Assembly (NCBI GenBank): GCA_949987705.1 | Contig: OX465281.1 | Coordinates: 142,896,876 to 142,960,875, forward strand | Source of the DNA: Thereva unica | Taxonomy: Eukaryota; Arthropoda; Insecta; Diptera; Therevidae | DNA length: 64,000 nucleotides | Direction of reading: 5' to 3' | Shown: in pieces, positions 54,482 through 64,000 of the stretch | How positions within the stretch are numbered: the stretch's first letter is position 1 | Layout: each line of letters opens with the position of its first letter | Program-made: the position numbers and the translations under genes | Notes under the pieces: model-generated | Told to the model about the DNA's origin: nothing | The model's input: the letters and a program-made list of their open reading frames with translations, nothing else | The model's database searches: none

Positions 54482-54497
54482 TGGCGACCGTGAACTA
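54482..54497 (+). promoter_or_regulatory. Gypsy primer-binding site
   Basis: TGGCGACCGTGAAC, beginning with the TGG complement of a tRNA CCA end, lies three bases after the LTR. It resembles the tRNA-Arg-type sites known in insect Gypsy elements; the exact tRNA is inferred. Confidence 0.7.
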
Positions 54498-54526
54498 AGG
54501 AACTACAAGCAAGCAAGAAAAACTAA

Positions 54527-55153
54527 TTGAAGGACGAACATCCGATGATGGACAAAACATTTGGGGAGCTGGACAAAGCATTTGGGACAATCTTCGCCCA
54601 AATCCAACAACTAAGGAAACACGAAGGAAGAACCAGGAACCCCGGCGTGAATACAAAAAATACATCAGAAGAAACTACAGCAAGCGGCCAGCAAAGTAGT
54701 CCACCAGCAGCAGTAAATTACGCGGTAACAAAAACTACTGCGGACGGCCCCGGCCCAATCAAGTTACGTATAAGCAGAGTTCCGGAACAAAACACCGAGG
54801 GACTCGCACTCTATATACCTAACAAACCAATTATACCATACATCCCAGAGCCGGTGACGAAAACAACAACAGTGGTACCTCCTTACATCCCGGGTCCACG
54901 TCGAATCACCATCGCCGAGTACAAAGAACGACAAGTACGACGAAAAGCCGAAAAGAACGTGGAAAAGAAAGAACACCACCGTGGAGGCAGAAAATTTAGA
55001 CTTAAATTAGATGTAGAAAAATATAAAAAGCTTATAAATATAGCGGGTAGCGTTAGTGAAAGAAATAAGTACGAAAAATTATTAAATTATGCTAAGTCAG
55101 AATTAAATAAGTTAAAACGGTTTAAAAGGAAAAAAAAAATAAAAAAAAAATAA
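54527..55153 (+). CDS. Gypsy ORF upstream of gag, 208 aa, basic C-terminus
   Basis: The first frame after the leader. It has an N-terminal helical stretch (FGELDKAFGTIFAQIQQL) and a proline/threonine-rich middle (IIPYIPEPVTKTT, PPYIPGPRR). The lysine-rich end includes YKKLINIAGSVSERNKYEKL and ends KKKIKKK. I recognise no domain. It could be an accessory protein or a leader part of gag. The frame is open, but the A-rich end could hide indels. Confidence 0.6.
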   Translation: MKDEHPMMDKTFGELDKAFGTIFAQIQQLRKHEGRTRNPGVNTKNTSEETTASGQQSSPPAAVNYAVTKTTADGPGPIKLRISRVPEQNTEGLALYIPNKPIIPYIPEPVTKTTTVVPPYIPGPRRITIAEYKERQVRRKAEKNVEKKEHHRGGRKFRLKLDVEKYKKLINIAGSVSERNKYEKLLNYAKSELNKLKRFKRKKKIKKK

Positions 55154-55220
55154 TAATAATAAATGTTTGATTAAAAAAAAAAAAAATAATAATAATAAGT
55201 TGTTATTATTTATGTAAAAC

Positions 55221-55442
55221 ATGGGAAAAACAAATTCTAAAGCTAGCGATAACAATGGACAGGTAGTTAACAACGTTATAGTAGAAGACAATGTTTCAGT
55301 TGAAAACGAAAAGGTCGTAATATTATTATCAATATTGATTGCACTCAAGATTGCCGAACTTGTCTATGCCTTGTACAAAGACCATCGAAGAGGCCTAAGA
55401 AAGCGATATCTTAGCACGCCTGCACAAATCAATGTTAACTAA
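55221..55442 (+). CDS. Gypsy small membrane protein, 73 aa, possible myristoylation site
   Basis: It starts MGKTNSKAS, an N-myristoylation-type sequence, followed by a polar region (VVNNVIVEDNVSVENEKV). A single hydrophobic segment (VILLSILIALKIAELVYAL) and a basic tail (HRRGLRKRYLS) come next. Its stop overlaps the gag start (TAATG). Similar small frames before gag occur in other invertebrate Gypsy elements as I remember them; the function is unknown. The frame is intact. Confidence 0.6.
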   Translation: MGKTNSKASDNNGQVVNNVIVEDNVSVENEKVVILLSILIALKIAELVYALYKDHRRGLRKRYLSTPAQINVN

Positions 55443-56607
55443 TGGACGAAATAAAAGAAGAACTACAAACAATACTAACAAATTTTAATAAAAGTAAAAA
55501 TAGACCGTATACACAAAAAACTTTACAAGAAAAAGAAGATCTAGTTAACAAACTCTTGGAGAAAGCCAAGGACTTTTGCAGGATAACAACAGATGCTGAA
55601 ACAGCCCTAAAACTAAAGACATCTTACTTACAAATAAAGGAAATAGTCAAAAACATATTTATACACATAAAAGAACAAAGAGAGACAAAAATGGCTTTCG
55701 ACATAAAAACAGCAACATCAGTTCTGCAACCTTACGATGGAAAGCAAGACGAGACTGAGCCTTTCATCGAATCAATGGAACTCTTAGATGAACTAACGGC
55801 ACCGGAACATAAGACGCTGATGATCAAATTTATAAAAACACGGATTAGAGGAAAAGCAAAATACGTCATAACCGAGGATATAAATTCAGTTACCCTAAGG
55901 AATAAACTAAGACAGAAATTTTCGGTAAAAATATCGTCCGATGCGATCCTGGCACAACTAAGATCTTGCACACAAGGTAACAGAAAGCTTATAGACTTCG
56001 CCAACCAGGTAGAAGAACTATCGGGACAACTGGCCAAAGCATTCATCTCAGAAAAAGTCGCGACGGTGAAAGTGCGGAAAAACTAGCCGAGAAATTTTCT
56101 ATAGAAACATTCGCGGCTAATGTTACGAGCGCAGAAACCTCCTTAATACTTAGGGCAAGCAATTTAACAACGCTCTCCGAGATTACAGCAAAAGCAATAG
56201 CGGCTGACAAACCCCAACCAAAAAACGTCCTATATTACGATGCAAAACGAAAACACAAGTTCAACAATAAGCAATATACACACAAAGTAACAGGAAGTAA
56301 TGGTTATAACGTGTATAATAATAATAACCGGCCAATACAAGGATACAAACGAAACAATAATTACAACGGGTACAATAGAGATCGTAACCGATATAATTAT
56401 AGACAAAAGCGAGGAATAACATATTATAATAAACAAAGCCCAAGAAATAACATGAGGATAAATTATTGTGAAGCGGGGGAATACCAGCCCCCCAACCAAC
56501 AGACGAAACAACAAGGTTGGGGGAGGAACCCAGAGATACACAAGAATATTCACCTTCAACATTTCGCTAACAAACTTCATCAAGATGTACGTGGATATGT
56601 GCAGTGA
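55442..56607 (+). pseudogene. Gypsy gag, frameshifted
   Basis: The first 214 codons cover the capsid: IKEELQTILTNF, TATSVLQPYDGKQDE, IESMELLDEL, MIKFIKTRIRGKAKYVI, LRNKLRQKFSVKISSD and IDFANQVEELSGQLAKA. Near 56070 the frame shifts; the continuation has LAEKFSIETFAANVTS and SEITAKAIAADKPQ. An Asn/Tyr/Arg-rich end with NGYNVYNNNN and YNYRQKRGITYY follows, with no clear CCHC knuckle. It ends in a frame closing at 56607. A TAATG overlap with the small ORF suggests reinitiation. Confidence 0.82.
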
Positions 56608-56609
56608 TA

Positions 56610-59600
56610 TATGCACATGCTAAGTAGATACTGGAGCGGAAATATCCATATTTAAAAGAGGCAAAATTAGCAAGGATCAACTAATATATCCAAATAACAC
56701 ATGCATCATACGCGGTATAACTGATATCGAAAGGCAATCGTTGGGAGCTACTTATACAAAACTACGTATTAACGATCAATTTACGGTTAAACATTTATTC
56801 CAAATAGTCGATGATGACTTTTCCATAGGAGCAGATGCGATATTGGGACTCGACTTCTTGACCAAGTTCAAGGCAAATATCGATTACGACACATGGACTC
56901 TCACTATGAGAACACACAGGGAGTCCGTAGAGGTTCCAATCCTAACTGGCCCGTGCGCAGATTCCCTAGTACTTCCGCCTAGATGTGAAGTGATAAGAAG
57001 AATTAGCACCATACGCCAAGATAACAATTGCGACGTCGTAGTTCAAGGACAAGAAGTCCAACCAGGCATATTTATCGCGCCAATCAACAAAACCCACTAG
57101 TAAAAATTCTAAATACAACAAACAAAGTCGTAATACTTCCACAAACTAGAATTCAAGTGCAACCGCTATCAGATTTCAATATCATAAATACTAATGTATC
57201 AAAGTCAAATCGCGCAAATCAAGTTATATCTAAATTAAACTTCACTGGCATCCCGAATGACGTAAAAACAAAATTAGAAAGTCTATGTCGAAACTACCAG
57301 GATATATTTGGACTACCAGATGAGCCTCTATCGGTCAATAATTTTTATGATCAACACATTGAACTATGTGATAACGTTCCGGTGTACACAAAAAACTATA
57401 GGATACCAGAAGCACACAAAATTGAAATTAACAAACAGGTAGATAAAATGCTCAATGACGGGATAATCGAAAACTCAACATCTCACTTTAACTCCCCAAT
57501 ACTCATAGTCCCGAAAAAATCAACTACCCAGGAAAAGAAATGGCGACTAGTAGTCGATTTTAGGAATCTAAACAAGAAAGTGTTAGCCGATAAATTCCCC
57601 TTACCGCGAATCGAAGAAATACTAGATCAGATGGGTCGAGCAAAATACTTCTCCACGTTTGATCTTATGTCTGGATTTCACCAAATACCACTAGAGCAAA
57701 AGTCACAAAAATTCACTGCATTCTCAACTACTAAAGGTCATTATCAATACACTAGACTACCTTTTGGACTTAATATAAGCCCAAACAATTTCCAGAGAAT
57801 GATGGCGATAGCAATGGCAGGTCTCACACCAGAAGCAGCATTCCTATACATCGATGACATCATAGTAATTGGGTGTTCACAAACACACCACTTAAAGAAT
57901 TTAGTAGCAGTATTCAATAGGTTAAGAGAAAGAAACCTAAAACTAAATCCAGAAAAATGCAAATTCTTCCAAACAGAGGTCACTTATTTAGGCCACCAAA
58001 TAACATCGCATGGTATTAAACCAGACAGCTCGAAATACGAAGTTATTAAAAATTACCCGACACCAAAAACGCAGACGATGTTAGACGATTTGTAGCATTT
58101 TGTAATTACTATCGTCGTTTCGTCCCAAATTTTGCAGAAATTGCACTTCCACTAAACAAACTGCTCCGAAAAAATACTAAATTCGAGTGGTCGGAACCAC
58201 AAAAGAAAGCCTTTGAAGAGCTAAGATCTATTTTAATGTCTCCGACGATATTACAATACCCAGACTACAAGAATCAATTCATAATTTCAACCGACGCGAC
58301 GCCTCAAACGCTGCATGTGGAGCAATCCTATCACAAAATATAAATGGAAAAGACGTCCCGATCGCGTACGCAAGCAAGACATTTACACAAGGTGAAAAGA
58401 ACAAAACAACCATAGAAAAGGAATTAACTGCCATACATTGGGCAATTACTTATTTCAGACCCTACGTATACGGCAGAAAGTTCGTAGTTCGAACAAACCA
58501 CAGGCCACTAGTATATTTATTCAGCATGAAAAATCCATCCTCAAAACTCACAAGAATGAGACTGGATTTGGAGGAATTCGACTTTGTAATTCAATACATC
58601 AAAGGTAAAGAAAACTCTGGACCAGACGCGCTATCAAGAATACAGGTCGATATAGAAGATCTAAAAGAAGTTAATATTCGTCAAGTCAAAACCCGCGCAA
58701 TGGCAAAACAAGAAAACGAAAATGATACAAGTACTACAGAGGAGGACAGAACAGAAGACTCGCAACCTGATCAATTGCGTATCCTGGAAGTGCCCTCTCC
58801 AACTAAAGTAACACAGCTACCGGAACTACAGTTTAAAATAATTAATGTCGACAACAATAAAGTAAATATGGAAATAAAATTAGTGCACAAAAACAGTATA
58901 ACATATAAGCGATATATAAACATGGCCAACAACCAAGTGAAACCAGCACTAGAGCAGGTATTCTCAATATTGGAAAATTACTTAAGCAAAAAATATCAGA
59001 CCAAGACTCTGAGACTTTCCGCGGAAAGCGAAATATTTAAGATAATAAACATGATTACATTTAAAATCCTAGGTAATAAAGAATTGAAGAACTTAAGAAT
59101 CAAAATATATACGCCACAAATACATATACAAGATGAAACAAAAATAAACGAAATAATGCACGATTACCACTCTACGCCTACCGGAGGACACATAGGACAA
59201 TCCCGAATGTTCAAGAAACTCAAAGAAATATACAGATGGGAAAATATGAGGAAAACCATAGCAAATTATGTTAATCACTGTGAGCTCTGTGCTAAAAATA
59301 AACACCAGAAGTACAACAAGGAACCCATAGAAATCACAACCACACCTGTAAAAGCGTTTGAAATAGTTTCCATCGACACAGTTGGACCTTTTACAAAGAC
59401 AGCTGATAACAACAGATATGCAGTGACAATACAGTGTGATCTTAGTAAATACATAACAATAATCCCTACTAAGGATAAGGAAGCGAACACCATCGCAAAG
59501 GCAATAGTTACTGGATTTATATTAACGTACGGATTAATGAACAAAATCAAATCAGACCTTGGAACAGAACATAAAAACCAAATTTTTACATAAATTTGTA

Positions 59601-60172
59601 ACATACTAAAAGTTAAACAACTATTTGCCACCGCTGCACATCTCGAGACAATTGGAGCTTTAGAAAGGAACCACAAATGCTTAAATGAATACCTCCGATG
59701 TTTCGTCAATGACAACAGAGACGACTGGGACACATGGGTACCTTATTACTCATTTTGCTACAATACTACCCCAAACACAACACATGGGTATGCACCTTTT
59801 GAATTGGTTTTTGGTAAAATTTCTACTATACCTTCAGAACTAAAAGTGGAAAAGCCAGACCCCATCTATAACTATGACCTTTATAATAAGGAACTAAAGT
59901 ACAGGCTTCAGAAAGCATTAAACAAGGCCAAACAGTATCTTGAAACCTCAAAAGCAAATAGAACTCAAGTCAGTAACCTCGACTGCAATCCGTTACCAAT
60001 AAAAATAGGCGACAAAGTACTACTTTCAGTGCAAAACAGAAAAAAACTAGATCCTTTATATAACGGTCCATATATAGTTAAATCAATTGAGACAGTAAAT
60101 TGCATAATAGAAGACGAAAACGGTAAAACAATGAAAATTCATAAAAATAGATTAAGGAAAATAAATAACTGA
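56610..60172 (+). pseudogene. Gypsy pol: protease, reverse transcriptase, RNase H, integrase; several breaks
   Basis: The protease has VDTGAEISIF preceded by an in-frame TAA near 56620, then ADAILGLDFL. After a frameshift near 57085-57100 comes the RT: PVYTKNYRIPEAHK, KWRLVVDFRNLNKKV, FSTFDLMSGFHQIPL, LPFGLNISPNNFQRMM and the catalytic YIDDIIV, then YLGHQI. Further shifts at about 58085 and 58300 precede RNase H (STDATP, then IAYASKTFT and TIEKELTAIHWA). The integrase has a zinc finger (HDYHSTPTGGH ... HCELCAKNK), IDTVGPF, KSDLGTEH and ALERNHKCLNEYLR, with a stop at 59591-59593 in between. The C-terminal domain ends at 60172 (IKIGDKVLLSVQNRKKLDP, GPYIV). Confidence 0.9.
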
Positions 60173-60467
60173 ACTGAAATATTATAATTACCAAATGAAT
60201 AAAAAAAAATAGAGCTCTATTAGGATAATATAACTCTTATACTCCCATACGTCTAGGAAATAAACATAAGGACAAATTTCTAACATAAGATTCGTTATGT
60301 TATACATAGTATAAACATAAAATAATAACATAATAACTAATACCTACGGCAATTTAACAAAAAAAAAAACAAGAATATTTAATGTAAGAAAATAAAAATA
60401 AAATACAAAAAAATATAATAGTATGTTCATTTCCCCCCCCCCCTCCCCCACCCCCCTAAGGGGAAGG
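60173..60467 (+). other. Gypsy 3' untranslated region with a C tract and the polypurine tract
   Basis: AT-rich, followed by a run of C (60433-60442 and on) and then AAGGGGAAGGG immediately before the 3' LTR, which is the polypurine tract for plus-strand priming. Confidence 0.75.
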
Positions 60468-60960
60468 GTGTAATAAACTTTAAATTACTTATTTTAAGTT
60501 TATTCGACGCAGCGCATTGTCTGTCCATACAAGGTCGAGGCCAAGGCGCCGCGCCGGTGCAAGGTTGCAAGGTGGCATTCTTGTGTATGAACGATGCACA
60601 AGGGGTGTTAGGTTGCGACCTTGTTCGGGCGCATGTGCCGACGACTTGCGACAGATAATTTCGCTGATCAGGGAATAATTTAGGAATTCATAAATATTTG
60701 CTGATTAGGTATTTATTAAGTACAATAGAATTTAATGTTAATAATCAAAGATTACTTTACTATAATTGTATTGGTAGCCCGAGGGCTGTATAAATAAGCC
60801 AAGCAATTAAATAAACAAACAGTTGAGATACAGCAGTCAAGCCGTTAAATTTTATTTTCAAATAGTCTTGAGATATTGCTTTCGAGCATCCTCAAGTGGA
60901 GTTAAAGCCGATATCTGGCTGCTCCAACAATAATTGAATTGAAGGAACATCAAGGGTTCC
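60468..60960 (+). repeat. Gypsy 3' LTR
   Basis: Same sequence as the 5' LTR from TGTAATAAACTTTAAATTAC to AACATCAAGGGTTCC. Differences include TTTATTCGACG for TTTACCCGATG and an extra AAAC before CAGTTGAG. The CA-type end expected after GGTTCC is missing, so the last bases are lost or altered. Confidence 0.93.
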
Positions 60961-61795
60961 GCTCGGGTGTTGTGAAGAAAATGGTAATCCGCCATCTTGA
61001 GATGGCCGCCATGAAACTAAAGACATAGTCTATGGCATTCTACTTTTAATGCCCTTTCATTTGATACCCATGTCGAGGGGGTAGTTAAGAAAATGGTAAT
61101 CCGCCCTCTTGAGATGACCGCCATGGACCAAACGATATATTGAGTATACCATATTGCTTATGGTGTTCTACTTATTATACACTTTCTTTTGATATCCATG
61201 TCGAGGGGTTGTGAAGGAAATGGTAATCCGCCCTCTTGAGATGGCCGCTATGGACCAAAGGACCTTCACTATTGAGTATACTATATTGCTTATGGTGTTC
61301 TACTTATCATACTCTCTCATTTGATACCCATCTCGAAGGCGTTGTGAAGAAAATGGTAATCCGCCCGCTTGAGATGGCCACCATGTACCAAACTACATAT
61401 TGAGTATACTATATTGCCTATGGTGTTCTACTTATCATACTCTTTCATTTAATACCCATGTCGTAGAATCCGCCCTCTCGAGATTTCCGCTAGGGACCAA
61501 ACGAGATGGCCACCATGTACCAAACGATATATTGAGTTTACTATATTTCTTATGGTGATCTACTTATCACACCATTTTATTTGATACCCATGTCGAGGGG
61601 TTGTGAAGAAAATGGTAATCTGCCTTCTTGAAATAGCCGCCATGGACCAAACGATATATTGAGTATACTATATTGCTTATGGTGTTCTACTTATCATACC
61701 CTTTCATTTGATACCCATGTCGAAAAGGTTGTGTAGAATATTTCAATCCGCCCTCCACTGCTGCCATGGATATAAAGGTATATTGAGTGTACCAT
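60961..61795. repeat. Tandem repeat array, right block
   Basis: About six to seven units of the same 111-128 bp family as 52345-53120, resuming at GTTGTGAAGAAAATGG immediately after the Gypsy 3' LTR and ending at the LINE poly-A. Unit order and the alternation of the two types are partly disturbed around 61450-61520. Confidence 0.85.
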
Positions 61796-61796
61796 T

Positions 61797-64000
61797 TTTT
61801 TTTGTTTTTTATGTGGCAGTGCTAAGCTCTGGAGTCACCCTTTGTACTACTAGTCCGTCATGTCATTTGTCACGTCATGGTGCAATGTCTAGCAGTAAGC
61901 TTAGTACGGTGGATTGGGAGGGGTATAGGTTAAGTGTTAAAAGGGACCGGGGGGTATTGAAGAAGGTGGTGATAAGCCCTGCGTTTGATGTTGGATGTTG
62001 TAGGAGCTCGGAAATACTGACTGCGAGAGATTATTCCACAGTCGAGTTGTTCTATTAACAAACGAATTCATATCCTGTTGAGTGGTGGAAGGGGTAGTTG
62101 CTGGTGAAGGGAATGAGAGGGCTAGTCTGGTGTTGCGGGTATAAGATTGCCGTGGAGGCAGGAGAGCGTTTAACTCGGAGGAACAGTCACTATGATAGTA
62201 GCGATAAAATTTTGTCAGTGCTGCTACATTGCTACGGCGGCTATAGGGGTCGATGGTGGAGCAGGCGGTGTCGTCATCAATTAACTTGAGTGCTCTTTTT
62301 TGCAACTTGTCTAACCACGCCAAGGTGGTTATTGGGGCGCCGCCCCAAACGACTGAGTTATATTCGACAAGAGGACGAATGTAGGATTTATAAATAACAG
62401 CACGGGCCGATGGCTGGAGGAGGAACTTGCACCTCTTAAGAAAGCCCAAGCACTCTTATGCTTGTTTGGCGATTTGGAATATGTGGTCAATCCATCGCAA
62501 GTCTTTGGCTAATGTCACGCCTAAGATGTGTAAGGATGGGTCGGCCATTAGTTGAACTTCATCCACTCTCAAGAGTGGAGGGGTGTTGAACTTCTTTTTG
62601 GAGATAAGACAGTACTTGGTTTTGTCGGAGTTGAAGTCAACACGATTCTTCTTTCCCCACTCTAGAATAAGTTCAATGTCGTTATTAATAGAGTTGGACA
62701 TTAGTTCGCGAACATCAAGACAGGATCTGGCATGAGTCTGTCTTGTATCGAAGCTGTACGAGTAACGTAGAGTACCGTCGTCAGCGAAGCTGGGTTGGAG
62801 GGGATTGAAAGAAGGTCATTTGTAAAGATGATAAATAGGGCCGGTGATAAAATTGACCGCTGGGAGACCCCCGCAGAGATCGGATGGGATGCGGATTTGA
62901 CGCCATCCAATACTACTTTGATTGAACGGCCGGAAAGGAAACTCTCGACCCACTTCTGTAGAAGTGAGTCAACTCCAATAGCTTTGAGTTTAGCTAACAG
63001 GGCTGAGTGCCAAACGCTATCGGAAGCCTTGGAGATATCTAGAGCAACCAGACTAGACTCACCGGATCCATGCAGACTACGGCTGAGGTGTTCTGTAAGA
63101 CAGACTAAAAGATCGCCAGTGGATCTTTTTTGCCGGAAGCCATACTGTCTGTCGTTTATGAGTAGGTTGGATTCTAGATATCCCATAAGCATTTTGTTGA
63201 TTATCGTCTCCATGGTTTTGGAAAGAATAGAAGTAGCGGTAATTGGAGGGCAGGCTGGAATCACCTTTTTCGGTATGGGCTGAACATGAGCAAGTTTCCA
63301 AGAGTCGGGATAAACTCCGGAGAAATATGACAGGGAAATGACCTGTACACCTCGGGAGTCCTGAAAAGAACCCTGTCCATTGAATGGCCGTTACGCTCGG
63401 AAACAGGGGGTAACACATCAGTTTCGGGTAAAGAAGAATTCGAAGCGAACATAGATGCTAATAAATTGGCCTTAGATTTGCTGTCTGTTATTACTGTCTG
63501 TTATTATTGTGAATAAAGGAAGGGGTTGAAGTTGTAGTGAAATTCTTCTTGATGGAACTTACCAAGGACCAGAAGTTTTTCTACTGGAGGTTGCATTTAG
63601 AAGTTTACTTTTCAATTTGTTGTCAAATAAGGTTTTGACTTTCTTGATGGCGGTTTTACAAGAATTTTTTTGTTGCATGTACTCTAAACGGAGCGATTCA
63701 CTCGGGAAGCTCTTGTACGCTCGGAAGGCGGCTTCTTTAGTTTTGATGGCATTCATACACTCCCGATTAAACCATCTGTTGGGCCTAGGCTTCACAGATT
63801 TGGTAGAGTGGGAATGAACAAATGCATTCCTGCCTGTATGATCCTGGTGATAGCGGCAGAGTTGGCGTTTCTATTCCAGAAACACAGATTCCAGTCTGTA
63901 GAGTAGTCAATAAGCTCCAGCCAATTGGCCTTCCCATAATGCCATACAGTTCTTCGAACTGGTTTGAGAGGGGTGGGAAATTCGAATGGGAAGTTAGCGC
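61797..64000 (-). mobile_element. LINE, 3' part, running off the right edge
   Basis: On the minus strand it ends in an A tract at about 61797-61815, a 3' UTR of about 130 bases containing GACGGACTAGTAGTACAAAG, and the coding below. The same family supplies the fragments at 6885-9430 and, more decayed, at 17060-18095. It is inserted at the edge of the tandem array. The 5' part lies outside the window. Confidence 0.85.
61937..64000 (-). pseudogene. LINE ORF2 (endonuclease end, RT, C-terminus), frameshifted
   Basis: From 5' to 3' on the minus strand: the linker (RPNRWFNRECMNAIKTKEAA and YMQQKNSCKTAIKKVKT), then VLPPVSERNGHSM. There is a gap of about 115 bases near 63330 compared with the 6.9-kb copy. 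The RT block follows: TATSILSKTMETIINKML, NDRQYGFRQKRSTGDLL, ALDISKASDSVWH, SAGVSQRSILSPALFIIF, where the usual PQGS is SQRS. The YxDD site is lost at a frame break near 62750. The C-terminal part has LEWGKKNRVDFNSDKT, ILGVTL, then YIRPLVEYNSVVWGG and FYRYYHSDCSSEL. No RNase H is seen. Confidence 0.8.

Larger units (their letters stand above)
53991..60960 (+). mobile_element. Ty3/Gypsy LTR retrotransposon, both LTRs present, 7.0 kb
   Basis: LTRs of about 488 and 493 bp flank gag and pol in the order protease, RT, RNase H, integrase, with no env. A primer-binding site and polypurine tract are in place. It is inserted in the tandem repeat array. Several frameshifts and stops make it inactive. 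No clear target duplication is visible; the right junction seems to have lost a few bases. Confidence 0.93.

Overview
This window looks like arthropod, most probably insect, nuclear DNA. It is AT-rich and consists almost wholly of transposable elements: hAT, Tc1/mariner, PIF/Harbinger, Helitron/Helentron, BEL/Pao, Ty3/Gypsy, an I-clade LINE, other LINEs, MITEs and minisatellites. I recognised no host single-copy gene, rRNA or convincing tRNA. Family calls rest on protein motifs and on element ends (terminal inverted repeats, target-site duplications, hairpins) read by eye. A species cannot be named from the sequence.

Left part (1-23.5 kb). A two-exon hAT element (110-3482) has an 8-bp duplication and lies between two Tc1 pieces of opposite orientation. 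Next is a decayed errantivirus-type env remnant, cut by a Helentron-like repeat (4873-5918). A LINE fragment follows, interrupted by a PIF/Harbinger derivative (7725-9324) with a 3-bp TTA duplication, then two MITEs. A nearly complete PIF/Harbinger element (10182-13865) carries a MADF gene and a transposase gene on opposite strands; a small hAT has landed in the transposase exon. Further on are LINE scraps, a BEL/Pao RT piece and a Helitron (21611-22971) inside a TA microsatellite, with a 121-bp minisatellite in it.

Middle part (23.5-31 kb). A BEL/Pao gag-protease segment runs into a Gypsy-type integrase with the polymerase missing, and about 1.77 kb of this chimera is tandemly duplicated. 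A LINE RT fragment and about 2.7 kb without recognisable coding follow.

Large nest (31091-51801). Matching hAT termini and an identical 8-bp duplication (ATTATTGG) bracket 20.7 kb. Inside are a second hAT (31631-37736, duplication GGTGCAAT), in it a TA-flanked inverted-repeat element (32034-37327), and in that a Helentron-like repeat plus a 1.12-kb palindrome. Also inside the shell are three copies of a small Helentron carrying only an APE-like endonuclease. One of these is inserted into another in reverse, and a third is split by a nearly full-length I-type LINE (42891-49118). Decayed Helentron helicase and Rep-N-terminal fragments lie here too.

Right part (51.8-64 kb). A MITE with long perfect inverted repeats is followed by an array of 111-128 bp repeats. 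A Ty3/Gypsy retrotransposon with two LTRs (53991-60960) is inserted in that array. The array ends at the poly-A end of a LINE that runs off the right edge and belongs to the same family as the fragment near 7 kb. Almost every coding region is broken. The exceptions are the MADF gene, the endonuclease reading frames of Helentron copies A and B, and the small Gypsy membrane-protein frame.
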